A DNA stretch of 25,559 nucleotides from IMG/VR virus record IMGVR_UViG_3300048121_001730, positions 1 through 25,559 of that record; one strand, written 5' to 3'. The position numbers and the translations under genes were made by a program. The DNA comes from a virus. Of this stretch, positions 16,242 to 23,531 are shown one piece after another; the stretch's first letter is position 1, and every line of letters begins with the position of its first letter. The notes beneath the pieces were generated by a model that did not search any database, had not been told where the DNA came from, and saw only the letters and a list, made by a program, of their open reading frames with translations.

Positions 16242-17438
16242 ATGGCAATTATAAATAACGCAGACATAACCGCTCAACTACAAGATTTAGCTAGTGGCGG
16301 AACAATCGACAGTAGTGATGTTGTAGCCCTTTTAAATTCAGCACTTCCTGCAGGACAACAAATTTCATCAACAACCGGAGTATCATCTGGTATCTATAAA
16401 AGATTTGGTGAATTTGATAAAGTAAATGCAAAAGTAGAAGTAGTAACAACTGGTTTATGGACTGGTGATACTGGTTCTTTAACTGCAGCATTCACCTCAT
16501 CAACTCAGGTAGCAGCTACCAGTGGTGATTATTACTACAATGTATATAACGCTAACCCAGCATCTGATACTTCAGCAGAAGTTCAGTTTGGTGTAGCATA
16601 CGGACACGTAAACGGAAGTGGTTCGGTATCATTACAAAACTCAGATGATGCACTACTTGCTTCAAAAGCAACTTACGCTCAGTACAAATCAGTTCTTTTA
16701 GACCCAACTGATTCTAAGTTCTCTTTTGAGAATGGAGCTGGTATAGCAGCTGATTCAAATGCTATTTACGCTGTTAACATCAATAGAGCTAGATATAGAG
16801 AAAAAATGGATCCAGGAAACTGGTCATTAAATCTATCAGGTTCTAAAGGATTGTATCAATTCATTGATGATAGTGGTAAGAAGTTTGGAGATACTTTAGG
16901 AAAAGCTGGTAGAGTATTTAAAGTAGTAAGTGGTTCACTTAACTTAGGTACTGAAAGCGCAGCAATTATTAATAGTACAACTTCATCGGATGATAAAGGA
17001 TTTGGATTATTTTACCCTGATAAAGGAATTATAGTTCTTAACCCAGATGCAATTGGAGAAACTGTTGGAGATATTGATGGACAAGGTAATGTATCAGGTT
17101 CACTATTAGTAACGGTTGAGGAAGAAAATCATAAGTTATTATATAACTCAATTGATTTAGGTGCTGATTTCCAAGCAAGAAGAACTGAAAATGTATCTAC
17201 AAGACACTTCTTCGTAAGAGCAACGAATAGAGAATTTAACTACTCAAACAATCCAACGTATGTAAATGCTAACGGAACGTTTGCAGAAACATCATTTGAA
17301 ACTGACCCGAAAGTTTATATTACAACGGTTGGTTTATTGAACGATGCAAATGAATTGATTGCAGTAGCAAAAACTTCACAACCTATTGAAAAATCATTTG
17401 ATAAGGAAGTTCTAATTAAAGTTAAACTTTCATTCTAA
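16242..17438 (+). CDS. Phage virion structural protein with C-terminal VGLLNDANE module (398 aa)
   Basis: The protein has an Ala/Ser-rich N-terminus (residues 1-45). A motif GIYKRFGEFDKVNAKVEVV is followed by TTGLWTGDTGSL, then EVQFGVAYGHVNGSGSVSL, and NINRARYREKMDPGNWSLNL near residue 180-200. The last 200 residues contain GLFYPDKGIIVLNPDAI, then HFFVRATNREFNYSNNPTYV, and TTVGLLNDANELIAVAKTSQ with a terminal strand. I recall this overall pattern as a conserved structural protein in T4-like marine phages. It is not a recognisable tail sheath or tube by motif, although high expression fits the strong terminator right after it. The C-terminal part is paralogous to the next gene's. Confidence 0.75.
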   Translation: MAIINNADITAQLQDLASGGTIDSSDVVALLNSALPAGQQISSTTGVSSGIYKRFGEFDKVNAKVEVVTTGLWTGDTGSLTAAFTSSTQVAATSGDYYYNVYNANPASDTSAEVQFGVAYGHVNGSGSVSLQNSDDALLASKATYAQYKSVLLDPTDSKFSFENGAGIAADSNAIYAVNINRARYREKMDPGNWSLNLSGSKGLYQFIDDSGKKFGDTLGKAGRVFKVVSGSLNLGTESAAIINSTTSSDDKGFGLFYPDKGIIVLNPDAIGETVGDIDGQGNVSGSLLVTVEEENHKLLYNSIDLGADFQARRTENVSTRHFFVRATNREFNYSNNPTYVNANGTFAETSFETDPKVYITTVGLLNDANELIAVAKTSQPIEKSFDKEVLIKVKLSF

Positions 17439-17450
17439 TCAAATAGACTT

Positions 17451-17460
17451 ATATTTATAA
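17451..17460 (+). promoter_or_regulatory. ATATTTATA box directly before the terminator
   Basis: ATATTTATAA begins 13 bases after the stop of the 398-aa gene and ends one base before the terminator stem. If it is a promoter on the + strand, transcription would start within the hairpin, so it cannot make a normal mRNA. It may read the other way (TTATAAATAT on the minus strand) or have a different role. Confidence 0.35.
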
Positions 17461-17461
17461 G

Positions 17462-17486
17462 AACCCCACTAAATGTGGGGTTTTTT
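17462..17486 (+). terminator. Rho-independent terminator
   Basis: A perfect 8-bp stem AACCCCAC / GTGGGGTT (17462-17469 and 17475-17482) has a 5-base loop TAAAT and runs into TTTTTT (17481-17486), then G and TTT. It lies 23 bases after the stop of the 398-aa structural gene and ends the 15594-17438 operon. It is the only clear intrinsic terminator that I see in the window. Confidence 0.9.
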
Positions 17487-17494
17487 GTTTCTTA

Positions 17495-17504
17495 ATATTT
17501 ATAT
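17495..17504 (+). promoter_or_regulatory. ATATTTATA-type late promoter candidate
   Basis: ATATTTATAT lies just downstream of the terminator and 14 bases before the ATG at 17519. The leader would be nearly absent, with only AAAAG as a weak ribosome-binding site. It re-starts transcription for the paralogous structural gene. Confidence 0.55.
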
Positions 17505-17518
17505 AAAAGTATTTCTGT

Positions 17519-18457
17519 ATGCTAAAAGAAATTCCAAAATCGGATATTGTAGTAAGACCTTTCAAAGTTTATAAAGAATGGACTTTGGATGAGGATGATA
17601 TTACACCATTATATGGTACGAATCAAACGGACTTGTATGATGTGAATACTGATGTAAAAAATTCAAATGGAATCTCTAAAAGAACTTTATATGATTCGGT
17701 AAAAGCACAATTCTACCTAAACCCAGCTACATCATCTATTTTAACGGAGGTTGGGAAAAGAGAATCATATGCATCAACTAATGAAAGAGTTATTGGTGAT
17801 ACAATAGGAGTACTTTCAATTCCACAACAATATTTTGGTGAGGGGGTTAAGATAGGTTCATTACAAGTTGAATATGGTACAATTGATTTAACAGATGATG
17901 GTAATTCTAATCTAATAGATTCTGCATCTAATATAAAAGGAAATATTTTTTACGATAGGGGGTTAATAGTTTTAACTGATGGTATTGTTGATAATACATC
18001 TTTAACAACTTTTGATATTTCATATAGGTCTACAATGACTATTTACGAAAATGAAATATTCCTATCAGTAAATGAAAACGAATTTAACGTATCACAAAAC
18101 CCAACGGCAGTGCATGAAGTTGGTGGTGTAAAAAATACTATTAGTATTACAAAGCCAGGTAGTAGATTGATAGACCAAGAATATGTTTCTCAATCATTTT
18201 ATCAACCAGGTTCTAAATATGTAAAAGGAAAATCACATCCTATCGTATCATCAATAGATGGTGTAAGTGTAGGAAGTTTTGATGATTATGAAGTAAGTGG
18301 TTCAACTGACCAAACAGGTTCTTATTTAGCACCATTTATTACAACAATAGGTTTATATGATAATGATAACAATATGGTGGGTGTAGCAAAGTTACCTCAA
18401 CCAATTAAATCATTACCCGATTATCCAGTGAACTTCATAGTTCGTTTTGATACATAG
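17519..18457 (+). CDS. Virion structural protein, paralogous C-terminus to preceding gene (312 aa)
   Basis: The N-terminal 130 residues (DIVVRPFKVYKEWTLDEDDI, then KAQFYLNPATSSIL) are distinct. The C-terminal part aligns with that of the 398-aa protein upstream: GNIFYDRGLIVLTDGIV versus GFGLFYPDKGIIVLNPDAI; NEIFLSVNENEFNVSQNPTA versus HFFVRATNREFNYSNNPTYV; and FITTIGLYDNDNNMVGVAKL versus YITTVGLLNDANELIAVAKT. This indicates a duplicated assembly module fitted to two different N-terminal domains. It has its own promoter-like box and is insulated from the upstream gene by the terminator. No signal peptide or enzyme motif is seen. Confidence 0.75.
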   Translation: MLKEIPKSDIVVRPFKVYKEWTLDEDDITPLYGTNQTDLYDVNTDVKNSNGISKRTLYDSVKAQFYLNPATSSILTEVGKRESYASTNERVIGDTIGVLSIPQQYFGEGVKIGSLQVEYGTIDLTDDGNSNLIDSASNIKGNIFYDRGLIVLTDGIVDNTSLTTFDISYRSTMTIYENEIFLSVNENEFNVSQNPTAVHEVGGVKNTISITKPGSRLIDQEYVSQSFYQPGSKYVKGKSHPIVSSIDGVSVGSFDDYEVSGSTDQTGSYLAPFITTIGLYDNDNNMVGVAKLPQPIKSLPDYPVNFIVRFDT

Positions 18458-18461
18458 GGTT

Positions 18462-18471
18462 ATATTTATAA
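18462..18471 (+). promoter_or_regulatory. ATATTTATA-type late promoter candidate
   Basis: ATATTTATAA lies 19 bases before the ATG at 18491, in the 33-nt gap between two genes. It is followed by AATATATAAAGGAACAC, whose AAGGA is a plausible ribosome-binding site. Confidence 0.55.
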
Positions 18472-18490
18472 TATATAAAGGAACACAATT

Positions 18491-18697
18491 ATGACTTTAG
18501 AAGAAAGATTAAAAAATAACGCACCTGCTCAATCAAAGGCAAACCTTAAAGGTGGAGATAAAACTAAATTAGAAGCAGATGGTGGATTGGATTTATCTAA
18601 AGACCAGAAGGCTATCGAAAAAGCTGGTGGTGGAAAGTTAGGACAAGGTAGTGCAGGATTCAAACCAGGAAAACCTTACTCTGATACATTTAAATAA
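18491..18697 (+). CDS. Small Gly/Lys-rich phage protein (68 aa)
   Basis: This 68-residue protein (MTLEERLKNNAPAQSKANLKGGDKTKLEADGGLDL...) is polar and Gly/Lys-rich with little predicted structure and ends GFKPGKPYSDTFK. I recognise no family. Its own promoter-like box and late-region position suggest a virion or assembly accessory protein. The start has one of the better ribosome-binding sites here, AAGGA about nine bases upstream. Confidence 0.7.
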   Translation: MTLEERLKNNAPAQSKANLKGGDKTKLEADGGLDLSKDQKAIEKAGGGKLGQGSAGFKPGKPYSDTFK

Positions 18698-18703
18698 GAT
18701 TTA

Positions 18704-19168
18704 ATGCTAAATTGGTTATGGAATGGTAACGATGTTACCGAAGATGTTATACCCGAAAATGCCGTAGGATTTGTTTATCTAATAGAACATATTCCAACTG
18801 GCAAATACTACATTGGTAAGAAATCCTTACAAAGTGTTCGTAATGTAAAAATTGGAAAAAGGGAATTACAACGTATTAAAGAAGAACGAAAGTTAGCTGG
18901 TATACGAGGTTCACTACCCAAAAAGAAAAAAGTTAGAAAATCTTCTGACTGGCAGAAATACTACTCATCAAACGATTGGATTAAAGAACAAATCTCAGAA
19001 GGTAAAGAAGATGAGTTTAAAAGAAGTGTATTACAATTCTGCTATTCAAAAAAATCCTTATCTTATTATGAAGTACAATATCAGTTCAAATATGATGTAC
19101 TTTCCGATGAAAATTGTTTAAATGGTAATATTTTAGGAAAATTTTATAAAAAAGATTTGGATAATTAA
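18704..19168 (+). CDS. GIY-YIG-like nuclease-fold protein (154 aa)
   Basis: The N-terminal motif GFVYLIEHIPTGKYYIGKK (residues 22-40) is a GIY-YIG core: GFVYLI stands in for GIY and YYIG at 35-38 is intact. A basic middle section (PKKKKVRKSSDWQKYY) follows, then a helix and FKRSVLQFCYSKKSLSYYEV with the conserved Glu (YYEVQYQF). The end NGNILGKFYKK is a pattern I recall in phage GIY-YIG-like proteins. It could be a free-standing homing-type nuclease or a repurposed nucleic-acid enzyme. It lacks a recognisable separate DNA-binding domain. The start is six bases after the 68-aa gene stop, and its 3' end carries an early-type promoter for the next gene. Confidence 0.75.
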   Translation: MLNWLWNGNDVTEDVIPENAVGFVYLIEHIPTGKYYIGKKSLQSVRNVKIGKRELQRIKEERKLAGIRGSLPKKKKVRKSSDWQKYYSSNDWIKEQISEGKEDEFKRSVLQFCYSKKSLSYYEVQYQFKYDVLSDENCLNGNILGKFYKKDLDN

Positions 19169-19190
19169 AAAATTATTTGTATATTAGTAC
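19157..19190 (+). promoter_or_regulatory. Bacteroidetes-type promoter, copy 1
   Basis: TTGG at 19157-19160 is followed 19 bases later by TATATTAG (19180-19187), matching the Bacteroidetes -33 TTG / -7 TAnnTTTG layout with one mismatch in the -7 box. It overlaps the stop codon of the GIY-YIG gene and lies before the 67-aa gene at 19221. The same sequence recurs at 19417. Confidence 0.65.
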
Positions 19191-19220
19191 TCAAATTGTA
19201 TATACATAAAAAATAATATT

Positions 19221-19424
19221 ATGACTTTAGACCAAATAGCCAAAAGATATGGCATAAACAAAAATTCGTTAAACGCAAAAGATGATGCAATAAAAGTAGC
19301 TGTAAAATCTATCCAACAACTAGTAAAGGGTATGGAAGATAGAAAAGTTGACACTGATTTTATTGAAGCAACAAAGAAGTTAGGAAATTTTTTAAACGAA
19401 GTTTCTAATTCAAAAATTGGATAA
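19221..19424 (+). CDS. Small helical protein of unknown function (67 aa)
   Basis: The start (MTLDQIAKRYGINKNSLNAKD) reads like the beginning of a helix-turn-helix, but what follows is one or two long helices (AIKVAVKSIQQLVKGMEDRK, then TKKLGNFLNEV) with no clear recognition helix. It has a dedicated early-type promoter and is followed by a near copy of that promoter before the primase gene. Candidate roles are a transcription or replication accessory factor, but no family is recognised. Confidence 0.7.
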   Translation: MTLDQIAKRYGINKNSLNAKDDAIKVAVKSIQQLVKGMEDRKVDTDFIEATKKLGNFLNEVSNSKIG

Positions 19425-19450
19425 TTAAAAAATTTTTCGTATATTTACTT
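19417..19450 (+). promoter_or_regulatory. Bacteroidetes-type promoter, copy 2
   Basis: TTGG at 19417-19420 is followed after 19 bases by TATATTTA (19440-19447), again a TAnnTTTG-like -7 box with one mismatch. The first 29 bases match copy 1 at 27 positions. It overlaps the stop codon of the 67-aa gene in a different frame from copy 1. It would drive the primase gene, which starts at 19463. Confidence 0.7.
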
Positions 19451-19462
19451 AAAATTTAATTT

Positions 19463-20401
19463 ATGCTCTCCGCAAGAAATAAGTTAGTTGTTATAAACGT
19501 ATTGGATTCTACATTAGGTGTTGGTACATCAATGAAAGGAAATGAACAAGCACATCATTGTCCTTTTTGTCATCACCATAAGAAGAAACTCCAAATAAAT
19601 TTAGAATCTCAATATTGGCATTGTTGGGTATGTGATTCTAAGGGTAGGAGTATTCAATCCTTACTTTATAAACTAAATGTTGATAAGAGTGAATTAGCAA
19701 GAATTCATTCTATATATGGTGAGTATAAACCAAAACGAAACGAATTAGAAGTAGAGAAGATAGTTCTCAGACTTCCAAAAGAATTCAAAACACTTTCTAA
19801 AAAACCTAAATCAATTAATCCGATTTATAATCAAGCAATTCATTATCTCAAACAAAGAAGTATTTCTATGGATGAGGTTTTGAAATATAACATTGGTTAT
19901 TGTGAGGAAGGATTGTATAGTGGTAGAATAATTATTCCATCTTATAATGAAGATGGTGAATTAAACTATTTTATTGCTCGTTCTTTTTATGAAGATGAGA
20001 AGATGAAATATAAGAATCCACCTGTTAGTAGGAATGTAATTGTATTTGATAATCAAATCGATTGGAAAGAACCTATTACATTAGTAGAAGGTGTTTTTGA
20101 TTCATTCTCAGTTAAACGAAATGTGATTCCTATTTTAGGAAAGTTTATACCTCGAAGTTTACAAAACAAAATTAAAGAGAAGGGTGTAAAGGAAATCAAC
20201 ATATTGTTAGATTCCGATGCAGTAGATGATTCTACCAAACATGCAAACTATTTTATCAAAAATGGTATAAAGGTAAAGAATGTTATACCTGAAGGTGGTG
20301 ATGCTGGAGATTTGGGATTTGATAAAATCAATAATTTGTTAAAAGAAACCGAAGAAACCGGTTGGGATGATTTAATCCTTTCAAAACTAAATAATATATG
20401 A
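19463..20401 (+). CDS. DNA primase, T4 gp61/DnaG-like zinc-finger and Toprim (312 aa)
   Basis: This enzyme would synthesise RNA primers for phage DNA replication. A zinc ribbon is formed by C33-P-F-C36 and C54-W-V-C57, with His at 32 and 53 next to the pairs. A Toprim domain follows: acidic Glu209 in ITLVEGVFDSF and the DxD pair Asp250/Asp252 in INILLDSDAVD, then a final acidic site GGDAGD near 278-283. Length is close to T4 gp61 (about 342 aa). No helicase domain is fused to it and no helicase gene lies within this window. The stop overlaps the start of the next gene by four bases (ATGA), so the primase and the recombination nuclease are probably co-translated. Confidence 0.88.
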   Translation: MLSARNKLVVINVLDSTLGVGTSMKGNEQAHHCPFCHHHKKKLQINLESQYWHCWVCDSKGRSIQSLLYKLNVDKSELARIHSIYGEYKPKRNELEVEKIVLRLPKEFKTLSKKPKSINPIYNQAIHYLKQRSISMDEVLKYNIGYCEEGLYSGRIIIPSYNEDGELNYFIARSFYEDEKMKYKNPPVSRNVIVFDNQIDWKEPITLVEGVFDSFSVKRNVIPILGKFIPRSLQNKIKEKGVKEINILLDSDAVDDSTKHANYFIKNGIKVKNVIPEGGDAGDLGFDKINNLLKETEETGWDDLILSKLNNI

Positions 20402-23400
20402 TAGTAGAAAAAATCTACCATTTAGCGGATTTACATATTCGTAATCTAAAAAGACATAAGGAATATAGAGAAGTATTCCAAAAATTCTTAAACAACGTAG
20501 ATAAAGATAACATTGAGAATTCAGTTATCTATTTAGCTGGTGATATTGCACATGCAAAAACTGAAATGAGTCCTGAGTTAATCAGAGAAATCAGTTGGTT
20601 CTTAACTGAGTGTGCAAATAGAAAACATACATTCTTAATCACTGGTAATCACGATTGTAACTTAAACAACAATTATAGATTGGATGTACTCACTCCAATT
20701 GTAGAAAACTTAGAAAATGATAGAATCCACTACCTCAAAGATACTGGTGTGTATCCCTTCCATAACATTACTTTTGTGGTTTATTCGATACTCGATAACA
20801 AAGAGAATTGGCCAAAGGCAGAAGTGGTAGAAGGTGAGAATACTATTTGTTTATTCCACGGACCCGTTAATTTAGCACAAACTGATATAGGATATACTGT
20901 ATCATCTAACTCTTTCACAACTGATATGTTTGAAGGATTCGATATGGTGATGTTAGGTGATATCCATAAAAGACAAACATTAGGTTCATCAACCATTGCA
21001 TATGCTGGTTCTATGATTCAACAAAACCACGGCGAATCATTAGAGAAGCATGGTTATCTATTATGGGATGTTGAAAGTAGAACATTCGAAGAGGTTGATT
21101 TACCAAACGATTATGGTTTCTATACATTAGATGTAAACAATGGTGTAGTTCCAACAGTTACTAATATGCCAAAGAAACCTAGATTAAGAGTTAGAGTTTC
21201 AAATACTGACCCTTCTCAGATTAAAAAGGCATTAACAAAAATTAAAAAACAATATAAAGTACAAGAGTTCACTGTTACTCGAATGGATACTTTATCTAAA
21301 CAAAAGACTGGTAACTTTGATGATAAGTTAGCAATTGGAAATGTGAGAGATGTTGAATTCCAAAATGAACTGATTAAAGATTATTTGGAAAGACAATATT
21401 TGGCAGATGATGATACTATTGATAAGATAAAACAAATCAACAGACAAATCAACACAAAGTTGGTTGATGATGATGTAACACCTAATATACAATGGGTTCC
21501 TAAGCAATTTGAATTTTCTAATATGTTTTCCTATGGTGAGAACAATAAGATAAGATTTGAAAACACTAATGGTATAGTAGGTATATTCGCTCCTAATGCT
21601 TCAGGTAAATCATCTTTATTCGATGCACTATCCTTTTGTATATTCGACAAAACAAGTAGAACCTATATAGCAAAGAACATTCTTAATAATAGAAAGGGTA
21701 ACTTCTATTGTAAATTACACTTTCAAATAGAAGATGTAGATTACTTTATTGAGAGAAGAGCAAAGTTAATCAACAAAGGGAAAAATCTAAAAGTAGATGT
21801 ATCCTTTTGGAGAGAGGATGAGGGTGGTATCCACTCCTTGAATGGAGAGCAACGGAGGGATACCAACTCCATCATTCAACAATACTTAGGAACGTATGAA
21901 GATTTTGTACTAACTACACTTTCACTTCAAGGTAACAATTCCCTATTCATTGATAAATCACAAAGTGAGAGAAAAGAAATCCTTGCTCAATTTATGGGTG
22001 TGGATATCTTTGATAAACTTTACTCACATGCTTATAATGAGAATAGAGATAACGCTTCCTTAATACGAAAGTTTAAGAGAGATGATTTTACTCAACAATT
22101 AGCTGATATACAAATTGATTTAAAGAGAGCAGAAGCTGAATACAAATTAGAAGAAGTTAGTTTAACTACTGCTAAAGAAGTAGTAGAAAAGCACAATCAG
22201 AAATTAATCTCTCTCAACGAAAAGATTGTAAAAGTTAAATCCGATAACTATTCTTTAGAAGAATTACAAAACAAAAAATCGACTTCGGAAACTTCGTTAA
22301 CCGAATTGTTATCTCAAAGAGATAAGATACAATCTAAGATTGGAGAGTTTGAGGAAACCCAAATCCAATTAGAAGAAAAAATAGATTCATTTGATGAGGA
22401 TAAAATTGATGAGGGTCTAGCGGAATATAATGAGGTGGGATATGAACTTACACTCGTTGAAAACAATATTGAAAAACACCTTATAAAGAGTGAATCCTTT
22501 AATGAGAGAAAACAACATTTGGATTCCCACAAATACAATGAAGATTGTGATATTTGTATGGAGAACTCACAAACTATCTTAGAGCAAAAAGAAAAGGTAG
22601 AGAGTGAATTGGAAACCATCAAATCAGAACTAAGTGATTTAGAAAACAAACAATCTGAGTTGGTATCTAAACGAAAAGAGTTAGCTCCATTTGAGTTAGA
22701 ATATAAAAAGTTGAATAAACTTAAAGAAGATGAAAACAAAGTAAGTAGAGATATTAACATACTTATCAACAAGTTATCAACATTCGAAACTCAAGAAATC
22801 AAACTAAATAACGAACTTCTTCAAGTTACACAACTTATTGAGGATTATTTGGATAATGAAAAACAAATTAATAAGAATAAAGAACTTAGAGATGAGATTG
22901 TTGATGTAAGACATAAGTTAGGCAAATCAAAACAAATCTTATCAAATAGTGAAGCAGATATATTAGTACTAAATGGTTCAGTATCTTCTTTAAAGAATCA
23001 AAAGAAAACTATCGAAGATAGAATAGATGAAGTATCTAAGTTAGAAGAACAATTTGGATTGTACGAATATTATCTGAACGCTTTAGGAAAAGATGGTGTA
23101 TCGTATGAACTGATTTCCAAAGCATTACCAATGATTGAAGGTGAAGTAAACAATATCTTAGGTCAAATCGTAGAGTTTGGATTACAATTAGAGATGGATG
23201 GTAAGAACGTTAACGCTAACATCGTTTATGATGACCAGAAATGGAGTTTAGAGATGTGTAGTGGTATGGAGAGGTTCATTAGTGGATTAGCCATTAGAAT
23301 CGCTCTAATCAATGTATGTAATCTTCCTCGCCCTAACTTCTTAGTAATTGATGAAGGGTTTGGAACATTAGATAATGAGAATCTAACATCATTGTATATG

Positions 23401-23529
23401 TTGTTTGCATATTTGAAAACACAATTTGATTTTGTGATGATTATATCACATATTGATTCAATGAGAGATGTGGTAGATTCCCTTATGGAAATTAAAAAAG
23501 TAAATGGATTCAGTAACATTAAATTTTAG
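20398..23529 (+). CDS. 47-46: Single-chain Mre11-Rad50 fusion (T4 gp47-gp46 / SbcD-SbcC) (1043 aa)
   Basis: In T4 and bacteria these are two proteins that process DNA ends for recombination. Here one ORF carries both. Residues 1-330 are the Mre11-type phosphoesterase: D11-L-H13, G-D49-IAH, GN85-H86-D87, H154, GD188-I-H190. A linker (about 330-362) leads to the Rad50-type ATPase: Walker A ASGKSS at 401-406, Q-loop near LSLQGNN (508-514), two long coiled-coil arms (555-700 and 725-860) around a zinc hook C717-D-I-C720, signature CSGMERF at 954-960, Walker B VIDEGFG with D985/E986, D-loop GTLD (989-992) and H1018. All catalytic residues look intact. No internal start near the linker suggests separate translation. 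It overlaps the primase gene. Confidence 0.92.
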   Translation: MIVEKIYHLADLHIRNLKRHKEYREVFQKFLNNVDKDNIENSVIYLAGDIAHAKTEMSPELIREISWFLTECANRKHTFLITGNHDCNLNNNYRLDVLTPIVENLENDRIHYLKDTGVYPFHNITFVVYSILDNKENWPKAEVVEGENTICLFHGPVNLAQTDIGYTVSSNSFTTDMFEGFDMVMLGDIHKRQTLGSSTIAYAGSMIQQNHGESLEKHGYLLWDVESRTFEEVDLPNDYGFYTLDVNNGVVPTVTNMPKKPRLRVRVSNTDPSQIKKALTKIKKQYKVQEFTVTRMDTLSKQKTGNFDDKLAIGNVRDVEFQNELIKDYLERQYLADDDTIDKIKQINRQINTKLVDDDVTPNIQWVPKQFEFSNMFSYGENNKIRFENTNGIVGIFAPNASGKSSLFDALSFCIFDKTSRTYIAKNILNNRKGNFYCKLHFQIEDVDYFIERRAKLINKGKNLKVDVSFWREDEGGIHSLNGEQRRDTNSIIQQYLGTYEDFVLTTLSLQGNNSLFIDKSQSERKEILAQFMGVDIFDKLYSHAYNENRDNASLIRKFKRDDFTQQLADIQIDLKRAEAEYKLEEVSLTTAKEVVEKHNQKLISLNEKIVKVKSDNYSLEELQNKKSTSETSLTELLSQRDKIQSKIGEFEETQIQLEEKIDSFDEDKIDEGLAEYNEVGYELTLVENNIEKHLIKSESFNERKQHLDSHKYNEDCDICMENSQTILEQKEKVESELETIKSELSDLENKQSELVSKRKELAPFELEYKKLNKLKEDENKVSRDINILINKLSTFETQEIKLNNELLQVTQLIEDYLDNEKQINKNKELRDEIVDVRHKLGKSKQILSNSEADILVLNGSVSSLKNQKKTIEDRIDEVSKLEEQFGLYEYYLNALGKDGVSYELISKALPMIEGEVNNILGQIVEFGLQLEMDGKNVNANIVYDDQKWSLEMCSGMERFISGLAIRIALINVCNLPRPNFLVIDEGFGTLDNENLTSLYMLFAYLKTQFDFVMIISHIDSMRDVVDSLMEIKKVNGFSNIKF

Positions 23530-23531
23530 TA

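Noticed and set aside
16242-17438. Tail sheath protein
   Set aside because: Position and likely abundance suggested gp18, but the motifs (GLWTGDTGSL, DPGNWSLNL, the VGLLNDANE end) do not match sheath proteins, and the C-terminus is shared with the next gene.
22314-22772. 152-codon minus-strand ORF inside the Mre11-Rad50 gene
   Set aside because: It is a Ser/Leu/Phe-rich antisense shadow of the Glu/Lys coiled-coil coding sequence, with no regulatory context.
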